Shown piece after piece: positions 38,537 through 49,054 of a stretch of 64,000 nucleotides of DNA. A program made the position numbers and the translations under genes. This DNA comes from Archegozetes longisetosus. Lineage: Eukaryota > Arthropoda > Arachnida > Sarcoptiformes > Trhypochthoniidae. The notes beneath the pieces are model-generated. The model was given only the letters and a program-made list of their open reading frames with translations, was not told the origin of the DNA and did not search any database. Each line of letters begins with the position of its first letter. The first letter of the stretch is position 1. The stretch lies in NCBI GenBank assembly GCA_018873245.2, contig JAEMBT020000001.1, positions 19,780,220-19,844,219 of the forward strand. The letters are read 5' to 3'.

Positions 38537-39009
38537 CTAATGAAATGGGAAAACAAGTTGAGAAATCTAATAATAAAAAAACTTTAAAATCTAATTATGA
38601 TTAACACTTCGATTCCGATCTCTGTAAATATCTTCAAATCTTGAAGATTAGAATTAAACCAAATTGTAAGTGGCTAGACCTCTAATAATAACTAGAAGAG
38701 ATCGTAGTTAAGAAATTGGATAATTGTACAATAATTATAAACTTCAAACATTCTGAAATCTAAATAGATATATGAAACGCTTGCAAGAAGTTACCTTGAA
38801 AAATTATTTTCAAAATTTGCAAAAACTATAAACCTTTCATTCAAAATAGATATGAGATGACCTATCATCGAGAACAAGATATCAATAAAATTGTTGAATA
38901 GTCACTAAACTTGATATCATTTTGTAGCCAACGAAACAACGATTTGAGTATATACTAAACTCCATTTTGGATTAAATTATTCAATGAAATACGTAAATAT
39001 AATATAATT

Positions 39010-42000
39010 ATGGGATTAGACATAAAGAGATTTATTGGTAAAGTTGATGAGGAATTTGTGTGTCCGATATGTCAAAACATTACTGAGGATCCGATCGGCT
39101 CTCAATGCGAACATTTATTTTGTAAAAGTTGTATTAATGAATGGCTTCAAGTAAAGTCTATATGTCCTGTGGATAGAAAGTCTTTAAATAGCTCGCAACT
39201 ATGCGAAACCTCAAGATTTTTTCGCAACCTTTATTTTAAACTAACACTGAAATGTGTGTTTGAAAAGAACGGATGTGAAAATATATGTAAAATTGAAGAA
39301 CTGAATAATCATGAGACTAAATGCAAATTCAATCCCATTGTTAAAAGCGAATGTGAAAATGGATGTGATGCTTTATTGACAATAAATGAGTTAAAAAGCC
39401 ATAATTGTATTGAATATTTGAAATCAATTAATCTCGAGAATAAGAAGCAGTTGGATGAGGCGCAAATACAAATTTTAATGCAAGAAGAGTCTATAACTGA
39501 CTCAGACCAATTGAACTCAACTCTAAAAGAAAAGATAGGAAAATATGATAGAGAACTAAAGAGATATAATGAAATAGAGGCAGAACAAAGTGGAGTAATA
39601 AAAGATTTACAAGAAAAAGTGTCGACACAAAACTTTGAATTAAATAAATTAAAGAAGAAAATCAAAAGTCAATCCGAATCATTCTCGAAAATTACGGAAA
39701 TCATTCGCAGAGAATCTGTGTCAGGTATCTTATAATTATTTTAGTATAGGTGTAAGTTACTTTAACCGATTTACTAAATTATTGTACTTGTTTTTATTTG
39801 ATTACTTCAAATAATCAAGTCATTATAGTTTAGATGTATTTATGTTTGTATAAACAATTTCAGACATTCCTATTTTCTATTCACTGTCGTACCATGTCAA
39901 AATGACAATAGAATTACCTCATTTTAAAAAATAAGTAAATATTAGTTTCAAATGTTTAATAACTTAAGATCGATGTTTGAGTCTTACAATTTCATAATAT
40001 TGTTCAAAAAGTACATAAAAATAAGAATATATTTTTAAAATTAAGATATTTCATGAACCCCTCTATGGGTTTCATAAGTAGTATTTAACGCGAGAGACTA
40101 ATTCAAGGATTTCAATTGAATTATATTATTGAGCCAAGTTTGAAAAGTTGATTTAGGACCTGGCATTTGATCAATTTTGAATGAAAGGTTTATAGTTTTT
40201 GCAAATTTTGAAAATAATTTTTCAAGGTAACTTCTTGCAAGCGTTTCATATATCTATTTAGATTTCAGAATGTTTGAAGTTTATAATTATTGTACAATTA
40301 TCCAATTTCTTAACTACGATCTCTTCTAGTTATTATTAGAGGTCTAGCCACTTACAATTTGGTTTAATTCTAATCTTCAAGATTTGAAGATATTTACAGA
40401 GATCGGAATCGAAGTGTTAATCATAATTAGATTTTAAAGTTTTTTTATTATTAGATTTCTCAACTTGTTTTCCCATTTCATTAGTTACTACCGATTCCAT
40501 TACCAGTAGTCAGCACTTTTCTGATGTGGTTGTTCATCAAAATGTTTCTTGTGGTGGCTGTAAAGTAGGTCCTATTCGTGGAGTTCGATTTAAATGCTCA
40601 GTTTGTGATAATTATGATCTATGTGAGTTTTGTGAATTTAAATCTGACATACATGTAAAGTCGCATCCGATGATCAAATACAATATTCCGGAAGGTAATG
40701 AAATTTCTATTGAATTACATATTAAATGTAATACATATTATGTGCTGAATAAACTTTCAAATTTCTTACATCACAGAAATTCCCCTAATTTTGAGAAATA
40801 GCAATCTCTAAATCTGATCGCGAAAACTTTTCAATTATAATTTTTATAATCATTGAATTAGAATCTAAAGTTAAGTAGCAGCTTAAGAATCCCCAATTTA
40901 AGATACATTGCTAACAAATTAGCATTTGTTCAAAGGAATTAAGTTTTGGTTTCCTTCCCTGTCAATGGTATTACATTCGTTCACAAAACAAAGTACTCGT
41001 TTTGAAAAATGCGTATTCAAATAGAAGGAATAAATTACTTCTGATTAAATTTTGGAAGTTCTCAAACATTTCATATATCACATTACGAATGATTAGATTT
41101 GATGTAGCCTTTAAATGAATCAGTGTACATCTCATGAATTAATACAGTTTATGAAAATTTGATCATATGGAGGTCTACTAATCTAACATATAAATTATAT
41201 CTATAAAATATCTATATATTGTATTTATATTATATAATATATATATATATCGCTTATATCACTGAATTTGAAAGCTACTTAATGATTTATAACGTCCGTT
41301 TTCATATTTTATCTTTATTTTTAAATTATATCTATATGAAGAGTTTATAGATTCGTACATTCTCGCCTTGGTCACCGTTTCAGGTCAAAAATAAACAATG
41401 AACAAAGAAACATAATTGAATGTCTACAAAATAATTCTAGCTAGTTATACTTAGACTTAAAAATATTAATTATTTTGCCTGGAAATTCAAATTCAATGAG
41501 CCATCTAATGCCGAAAGTTGTGTTAGCACTTATTGAATTTACGACCTAACTCTATAATAATCCGTATTTAGAGACTATTGCTTAAACAAACATATAAAAT
41601 ATTCTTTTACCCAAACATATGTTTTACTTTTACATTCAATCTGTAATCTTAATTATATTGTTTCGGATGTTTCTTCATCTAATTTTTAGAGCAATCAAAA
41701 GCAACAATTAATTTTAAGGTAGAAAATTTCAGTAAACTTCAAGACGTTATAAGTAGTCCCCCAGCATTTATTAGAAGCCTTCCCTGGAGATTATTGGCAT
41801 GGCCGCGAGATATGGATGGGCAGAGCGTGCAGGACGGACAGCTCATTGAATATTTGGGAGTTTTTCTTAAATGTGATGGAGATCCAAATTCGAAACCATG
41901 GTCTTGCAAAGCAAATGTAGAATTCAGAATGATTTCTCAGAAAGAAGGCATTGAAAATTATACATCAAAATTGGAACATATTTATAAAAGTAGTGAAGTG

Positions 42001-42132
42001 AGTAATTGGGGTTATTTAAAATTTAAGCGATGGGATTATATTTTGAATTCAGAAAAAGGTTACATCAAAGATGATGCCATTATTCTAGAAGTGTATCTTT
42101 CTGCAGATGCAACCGAAGCTGTCAGTTCATAA
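39010..42132 (+). CDS. RING / TRAF-zinc-finger / coiled-coil / ZZ / MATH protein, three exons, 455 aa
   Basis: Exons 39010-39724, 40485-40694 and 41690-42132 join in phase 1 twice and total 456 codons. Residues 18-55 are a C3HC3D RING (C18, C21, C33, H35, C38, C41, C52, D55), the spacing of TRAF and NRDP1 E3 ligases. About 80-130 hold TRAF-type Cys/His fingers; 135-235 a Lys/Glu/Gln-rich coiled coil. About 256-305 are a ZZ finger (CGGCKVGPIRGVRFKC, CDNYDLCEFC, KSHPM). 311-450 are a MATH domain closest in pattern to USP7 (SSPPAFIRSLPWRLLAWPR, WSCKANVEFRMI, GYIKDDAIILEVYLSADA). Expected role: E3 ubiquitin ligase whose MATH domain chooses substrates or receptors; inferred from domains. A ZZ between a TRAF coiled coil and MATH is not an arrangement I know. 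Polyadenylation signal at 42272. Confidence 0.9.
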
Positions 42133-42271
42133 TCTTAAAGCATATATGATATGTTAGTCTCAAACATTATTATCAATTTCATTGAATAATTTTAAATTAC
42201 GTTTATAATTAACTCTATTCTTAATTTTCATGTTTATGATTAAAAGTTTTTGATTACGATATGATGTGATT

Positions 42272-42277
42272 AATAAA
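42272..42277 (+). terminator. Polyadenylation signal AATAAA
   Basis: 140 bp downstream of the RING-ZZ-MATH stop codon. Confidence 0.6.
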
Positions 42278-42967
42278 GTGTAAAGTTACACATGTATTTA
42301 TCTTTATGATATTAAATTAAAGAAATTTTAAAAAGTTTTATTGAAAATACGTGTAAATTTTTTTCCTCTATTTCGTTGTCATAATTTTTAAAATTTTATT
42401 AGAATTGACAATTTTTTTGTTATAAATTTATCGATTAAATGTTGGCAAAGCTTTGAAGAATTTTATTGTTTTAATTGTTGGAACTGAGACTCATAAATAT
42501 ATCGTACTTATGAAGTAAACCGAGCTATTAAATCATATTTTGCCAGTCGTGTCGTCACTCGTATTTCTAATCCATATAAAATTCACAAACTTCGTGTTCG
42601 TGGTTAGAATCATCGTTCCATTTTCGGAATTAATGGCTTATTTATTTTAATAATGAAGCAGACGTTCAATAGTATCAAATTTTAAAATATCTGATAAGTT
42701 TATTATGATTTTCTTAATGATATTAATGAATCGGTTACGATTTTATTAATAAAGTTCTGTTTTACTTGAAGCTCCTACAAAACAAACATGAGATATCATT
42801 AGACTATCTCATTGAATAAATCTTAGGCCCACCCCATTTAGTTGGCTATGCCTACTTTTAGAAACTCCGCCCAGAAGTAAGAAAAATCAGCCTTCAGTTG
42901 AGTTTTTATGGCAAGGAATGGGTATTAGCTGTAAAGTGAGAAGTATTTAGAGTATATCGTTACAGTA
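42278..42967. other. Intergenic, nothing recognised
   Basis: AT-rich; a slightly GC-richer patch at about 42825-42910 (GCCCACCCCATTTAG) has no recognisable structure. Confidence 0.5.
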
Positions 42968-44226
42968 CAAGGATGAGTCATAAGTTTCCGGACACTACTA
43001 TATCACTACTTTATTTACGAAAATCAAACAAAAAATGTTTAATCCTTAAAGTAAAGGCCGTTACTTTCTATGACTTTGACCCATCTTTCAACCAAATTCT
43101 GGATCCCAGAGCGATACCACTCAGTGGGTTTAGACGCCAAAAAATCTCGGACACCGTTCTTGACCTCCTCAACTGAATTGAAATATCTTTCTTGCAGGAA
43201 GTGGGCCAGTGACAGGAAAAGGTAGAAATCTGATGGCGCGAGATCAGGGCTATACGCTGGGTGTGGGAGCACTTCAATCTCCTCCAGCTCTGCTATCTTA
43301 TCCTTGGTATGAGCTGGCGCGTTGTCATATTGCAGAAGAACCTGCTTCCTATTGAATAAAGCTGGATAACGAGTGCGCAGAACTTTATGTACTCGCTCTA
43401 ATTGTTCAGCATATAGATTGCCATCAACCGCTAGGCCATCAGTAACTATCTCCCAGTGCACTGGACCCTCATAATTCCACCAGATGCATAGCATGACCTT
43501 ATGCTCAAAACGGCCCCTTTTAACCACCTCTTTCGCCAGTTCCTTAGGACGGAGCCACTGAAGTTTTGTACCAGGATTCCGAAAATCCATTTTTCATCCC
43601 CAGTTACAATCCGGCGCCAGAAACGGAAATCTTCTGGATTTTGCAACAATTGTTTGCAAATGGACAATCTTCTTTCGGTCTGCTGTTCGGTCAAATCACG
43701 GGGAACTTCTCGATCTACTGCGGAAGCCCAGCTGATGAAGGTGGCGTACAATGGTGCGTTGTGACGCCCCAAGCTCACTAGCCATCCTACGAGTGCTGGT
43801 ACCTGGATCATGTTGCACCACTTGGAGCAGTGCTTGGTCATCAAAAGTTGATGGACTCCCAGACCGAGGTTTTTCCTCGAGGCTAAGGTCGCCGCTCTCA
43901 AAGCGCTGATACCATTCTGCTGCAGTGGTTTTGTTCATTGTCCCCGGCCCTTCTATTTCACATATTTTTTCAGTTGCAGCCTTTGCGCTTATTCCCTGTT
44001 TCCAATAATGCCGTAAAATACTACTAATTATACTTTTTTCTTCTGCCATAGTAAACGTTAATAAAACACCTAACTTTAGAATTGAGCAAAACTGTTATAC
44101 TAAACTGAACTGTAGACTTGTGCTGTATACAGGGACGACAGATACTAATACTTCTTTACGACGCAATAGAAGAAAACGGAATAACAATAAAGGTCTAAAT
44201 GTCCGGAAACTTATGGTTCATCCTTG
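42968..44226. mobile_element. Mariner-family transposon (1.26 kb), minus orientation
   Basis: The ends read CAAGGATGAGTCATAAGTTT and, reverse-complemented, CAAGGATGAACCATAAGTTT. They match for 27 bp with two differences and are flanked by TA (42966-42967, 44227-44228). GC content inside is well above the surroundings, suggesting a recent arrival. Confidence 0.93.
43039..44049 (-). pseudogene. Mariner transposase with two frameshifts
   Basis: The N-terminus at 44049 (MAEEKSIISSILRHYWKQGI) runs through the HTH (TTAAEWYQRFESGD, EEKPRSGSPS) to about 43740. The frame then shifts to VPRDLTEQQTERRLSICKQLL and IVTGDEKWI (first catalytic Asp), and shifts again near 43580 to the C-terminal part with YDNAPAHT (second Asp) and SPDLAPSDFYLF (third). 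Only 31 residues separate the second and third Asp, against 34 in mariner, so three codons seem lost there. Inactive. Confidence 0.9.
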
Positions 44227-45145
44227 TAAAATAGCTCACTTAATGATATTATATCAGATCTTGACAGTGTTTGTAACTTTACATATTGCAAAACTTTTAA
44301 TGCATAACTTTTATTTAAATATCGTTAAGTTAGTTCGGGTCTGTAAAGTTTCAAATTCTATAGAACATTTTGATATATAAATTTTATTTTCGAATTATCA
44401 TTTTACTAAGATTATTACGTTTCCTTAAAAGTTGTAAATCTTAATCGCAATATTTTAATTCAGAAAATTTTTATTTATAGATCTTAATTTTGCAAACTTT
44501 TAGTCTGAGTATGGATAGATCAGGTATATAATAACAAACTTTATTTCAGAATATTTTTAAAGTTTCAACTTAGAAAATTTTAATAACAAAGAATAGTAGT
44601 TTAGGCTTAATTAAATTAGAAAAATTTAAATAAAAATTTGCAAATTTTAATTACAAAAAGGTGAGATTAGGTTTGAGCACATCAAAACATTTAATTAGTA
44701 ATTTTTTAGAATAATTATTTAAAAATCGTTAGATCAGTTTAGGTTTCCCCAATGTCACTACGGTCTGAGTAAGGATTGAGCATTGCCCGGTGCCTTCTGG
44801 CGTAGGTCGCAACGACATTGACAATTGCGCCTAAAATTCGGGCAGTTAGATTTGGGCGCTAAACGCCTCACTTTTTGAATAATTCATTCACATCTCGAAA
44901 AATAATGAACCATTTAGAAAATGGATTACTTATTTAAATAATTATCAGACAATAAGTGTTTAAAACATTAAAAATAAATTTAACAATTAAATATTATATT
45001 TATTTTTATCTATAAACCCAATAATAGGCGCCCTTTAACTGTTTGCAGTCATACAGACATCCGGGAGCCATTGTTATTATTCGCAGATATATATGCGGTC
45101 TTTAATATTAATTAAGGTTAAAAATTTTCTTTTAAAGTTTCGAAA
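44227..45145. other. Flank of the hAT remnant
   Basis: AT-rich except 44754-44885, a GC-rich stretch that partly matches, inverted, 51855-51940. It could be an outer end of a larger nested element. No transposase start or clear hAT terminal repeat was identified. Confidence 0.4.
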
Positions 45146-47243
45146 ATGTCAGATCCTATTTGGCTGCATTGGACACATGTTTCCGGTATTAGAAAAGATA
45201 CACGAGTCAAATGCAATTATTGTAAATCACACAATCCGATAAAACATGCCCCAAGATGCAAGAGACATGCCATAAATTGTTCCAAACCTCCAATGATTGT
45301 AAGAAAAAAATTCAAAGAAATAGTAATGGAAAGGAAGAGAAGACTGTTAATGAAAGAGTAAACAGAATCAGATGTGTTCGTACCTCTTGAAGGAGCGTCA
45401 CAACCATTTGATACTGACAGTCCAACAGATGATGACATATTAATAGAGGAAATCAGGATCTCATCGCAAATGTCAATAGTCTTCATCATCTATCGATAGC
45501 TATATCAACCGGATATGCAAAACAAAGAACGAGCAGTTAACTGAATTGTAGGTAAATGCTGTTATCAACGGTGGTATACCTTTCAGTTTTATTAGAAACC
45601 TCTTTTTGCTGAAGTTTTTCGAGGAAATGCAAACTGGATTCAAACCTCCGACTTATTATCAATTAATAACTTCAATCTTAGAAGCGCGTGACAAAAAAGC
45701 TCGACAGGGAATTGATAAAACAGTCAAAGAATGTGAAAGTGTTATGATAGCAATCGATGGCTGGGAAAATATCCGCCATTTAGCAGTTCTCAATTTAATG
45801 GTATGCATTCCTGAGAGTATCTTCTATAAGAGCATTGAAACAGGAGGCGAATCGGTCGACAATATCCGCCTTCAAAGGGAAATAGAAAAGGTTATGACAA
45901 TCATTGGACACAAAAAAATTGCAGCAATTGTTTCAGATAATGGTTCGCCTATGATACTAGCTCAAGAAGAACTACAGAAAAAATATCCACATATTATTGG
46001 CGTGAGATGTGCTGCTCATTTACTCAATCTTCTCATAGATCTGTGCAGAATCAATACCATTCACGCTTTCATAGATAATGTTAAAGAAATTGTCAAAGAC
46101 ATAACAGGATCTAAAACTAAAAGAGGTCTTTACAACGAAGCGTGGGATAGATATATTGAAATCGAGAGACTGAAAGGTGGGAAAGTAACAAAGTTTCGTT
46201 GTGTTTACCGACAGCAACCCGTTGGTATAGTATCAGAAATATGTTGGTTGTGCTCAAAAGAGCGAGACCTGTATTGGAAAGAATGGATGAAGAGTTGAGC
46301 AAAAATGCAGAGCAATACGTTAGATCAAACAACTTCTGGGATGGGCTACATTATGTCTCAGACTTATTGAAGCCTGTAGTAGACGCTGAGTGATGGAACG
46401 GACGACTAGAATAGTGTACGGTCTCATCTTTATGCTTCAATAGTGACTTAACTTTTTTTAGGTATTGCTAAAGTTGAGTCAGAAAGTGCAGTGATTTCTG
46501 ATATGATTCTTGTAAATAAAGAAATTGAGAATGTTTTCACTTTTCAATAATTGTCAGGTTCGATTCTGAATGAAGACGAACAAAGGAAAGCTCAATCAAT
46601 ATATGAGAACAGATGCAGAAGAAAGTTTGTTAATGAGTATCACTATCTGGCTTATTATTTAGATCCAAGATATAGAGACAGAAAAATCATTGAATCAGAT
46701 GAGAACTTGGCGAAAAAAGTTTATGAATGCTTGCTGAATTATGCACTTGCTAATGGATATATTACTAGTCAAAATGATATAACTCAATTAGCAGACAGCG
46801 TGAATGACTTTAGAAACTCTAAACATTTATATGGAATTACTTTATTTTCTGGCAAGAACCCTTTAAGCTGTTGGAAAAATCTCAAGATGTTCACCTCAAC
46901 ATCTAGGTTAGCAACAATTGGCTCAAGACTGTTGTCCATTCCGGCCTCATCTTCAGGAGTTTAACGAAGTTTCTCAACTCAAAAACGTGTTCATACATGT
47001 GAGAGAAACAAACTCAGATGAAAAAATTGATAAAATAATGAGAATTCAATGGACTCTCAATTGCTCAAAAACGAGAGAGAAATCAAGAAGCAGATTGAAA
47101 AGTCAACAGAAAAGCAAGAAATAGAATGTGATTTCAACATAGACAACATTATTTATTTGGACACGCCTTTTAATGAAGAAGAGGTATTAGAGACAGAATT
47201 AGGGCTTTCATCAGACTATGAAATCGATGCTTCATTTCAATAA
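45146..47243 (+). pseudogene. Degraded hAT-superfamily transposase (BED finger, DUF659-like core, hAT C-terminal domain)
   Basis: Pieces in order: a BED-type finger (IWLHWTHVSGI, VKCNYCKS, HAPRCKRHAINC) at 45146-45361; the RNase-H-like core at 45606-46298 (MIAIDGWENIRHLAVLNL, IVSDNGSPM, GVRCAAHLLNLLI); the TRWYSIRNML segment at about 46199-46393; DPRYRDRK at about 46660; and the dimerisation domain (STSRLATIGSRLLSIPASSSGV) at about 46880-46963 with a C-terminal remnant to 47243. Stops and frameshifts separate the parts. The relative order is intact, so this is one decayed copy rather than several. Long terminal repeats or an 8-bp duplication were not found. Confidence 0.88.
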
Positions 47244-47307
47244 ACTTTGACGTTTAACTCAGTTCATTATAAGCGACCGTATCACTATTTTGCATCAGCT
47301 CCTTAAA

Positions 47308-48318
47308 TTATACTTTAATATTTAAATAAATATTTGCAAATATTTTATTACAATATAGAAGAATTAAAATTTTCTGTAATTTCAAAATTTCTATAATACA
47401 ATAAATGGTTTCTATACATTTATTTTTACGTAACTTCTTTCTTACTTTCATTGCTTTAATATGCTTTGGGATGAATTTTTGCGGAAGTTGAGGGAATAAT
47501 TCGATATCATATCCAATAGACTTTCTCATACTATTATCGACCAAATTTCCGCTGACGTACTCGTGGAATATTTCCATTGTATACTTGGCGTCATCTGTAG
47601 AGTTATGCGTGTTCATTTGAGGGTTTGTGCGAAAGCAATTATAGTAAATGCGACCCAATCCTAATGGTTCGGGAACTTCTACACCGTTTTCATTAACTTT
47701 TCAAACATAGTAGTGATCTTGGATTTCAAAAATATCATAATCGTTAGCTTCTAAATCTAATACTTTAAAGTCAGACTCGTGATTGACCATAATTAGTAGC
47801 TAGTCTTTTATAATTTCATGGACCTCTTCTATAACTTCATTGTAGTCCCGACCATTGATAAATGAATTCTTATCGAACCCATTAACTGGTTTAGTAAACC
47901 AGTCGACTTTGAATGATCCGTATTGATGTTTAACATTGGCTTCATATATTGTGTTAAGTTTAAAGTCTACAATAGACACCGTCGCCAACTTGGTAATAAT
48001 TTTTTTCGGGTTCAGTGGATTGTGATAATCGACAAACTCACAGTCCATCGCTACTATGTCTTGCTTTTTGTAGTACATGAACCATTGTTTTGGTGAGACT
48101 GTTTGAAGAGCTGTTATTGACACAGCTTTCGTTGGTACGGAAGCAGACTCTTCTTTTCTTGGCTCTTGAACTAAAGCTTCAGTGGCTTTTGGGTCCGTTA
48201 CTAATGCAGCCTTTGCCGATACGGAGGCAGCCTTCGACTTGATTTTCCTTTTCTTGATATTTAAAAACGTATCGACACACTTAATTTCGTCTAATTCTCT
48301 TATAGTAGAGACGACTCT
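47308..48318 (-). pseudogene. DEDDh RNA exonuclease (REXO4/ISG20-like), two in-frame stops
   Basis: The frame is open from 48318 down to 47308 except for TAG at 47802-47800 and TGA at 47703-47701. The N-terminal part is Lys/Ala-rich with an NLS-like KKRKIKSK. The exonuclease domain follows: IVAMDCEFV (motif I, Asp and Glu), ITKLATVSIVDF, then, after the TAG, VNHESDFKVLDL (motif II, Asp), and after the TGA, THNSTDDAKYTMEIF (motif III, His and Asp). All five catalytic residues survive and no frameshift separates the parts. No ATG precedes the domain in this frame and no intron is seen, which fits a retrocopy or a transposon-captured gene. REXO4-like enzymes trim RNA 3' ends; this copy looks dead unless the stops are read through. 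Confidence 0.8.
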
Positions 48319-48847
48319 CTATAAAATTCAGCCTCGAATCTCTATCAGCATTCGTGAGCCAACTCAAGGAAATGCTCTTAAAATAGAAAAAACATTGATT
48401 TTTCATATATAATAGCATCTTTTCATCTTCAAAACTATATATTGAGTGCAATTTTTCTTTAAGGTTAGGCTTCGATCAAATCAAACTTATGAATAAAGTT
48501 TGAAATAAGTCAAAGAAAATATTGTCATCAATCATCATTTTTGTTTAAAAACACTTTTAGTATCAAAACTGGTGTTTTTAATAAAAAAGATAGTCTTTAT
48601 TTATAAGACTTATTAACTAGGTATTGTTATGACCAAGAAATAACTTCTCAAACTCCACTTACAATGGACCCTCGGCAGCGAACGGAACAAATTCGAAATT
48701 TTTTTTTACAAAACCAATCTTAGGCATACTATAAAACACATACCAAAAAATTAGCTGCCAACGCGTTACGCAACATATATTTTTTTGAAATTTAATTTTT
48801 ACAAGTTCTATCGATTACAGTTTGAATAGAACAATACCCAAAGCCTC

Positions 48848-48915
48848 TTCGTGGCGCTGAGGTATAGTGTCCGATATCAAACCTATAGGTCTGGGGTGCG
48901 ATTCCCAGCCACGGT
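48848..48915 (+). other. tRNA-like sequence (pol III A and B boxes) within the left TIR
   Basis: TGGCGCTGAGGTATAGTG resembles an A box. GGTGCGATTCC at 48895-48905 matches the B-box consensus at all but one position. The outer ends TTCGTGG and CCACGGT can pair. The text TCAAACCTATAGGTCTGGGG is typical of tRNA-derived SINE heads. It is not a normal tRNA gene: the anticodon arm is weak. Confidence 0.5.
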
Positions 48916-49054
48916 GTAGTTTTTTTATTCTCCGAAACTATAAGTCAAGCTTTTTTAGAATAACTTAAATTTATGATTCTATTTTTAGAATTAATTAAAC
49001 TTGTGATTCTATTCTGTTTGAATAACTTTAATTTGTGACAATACGTGAAAATTT

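Larger units (their letters stand above)
36340..42225. repeat. Large inverted duplication around a single RING exon
   Basis: The left arm (about 36340-38847) and right arm (40174 to about 42225) are reverse complements. The inner 662 bp (38186-38847 and 40174-40835, coordinates summing to 79021) show no mismatch that I could find, across intron and exon alike. Outside, homology is patchy and lower (for example the CCATTGAGATAGGAAGGGAAG block and the CTTTAAATGAATCAGT block), then rises over the MATH exon and its 3' flank. The spacer 38848-40173 holds the only RING exon. Confidence 0.92.

Noticed and set aside
48848-48915. A genuine tRNA gene
   Set aside because: Anticodon arm does not fold convincingly, B box has a mismatch, and the same text is inside both transposon TIRs.
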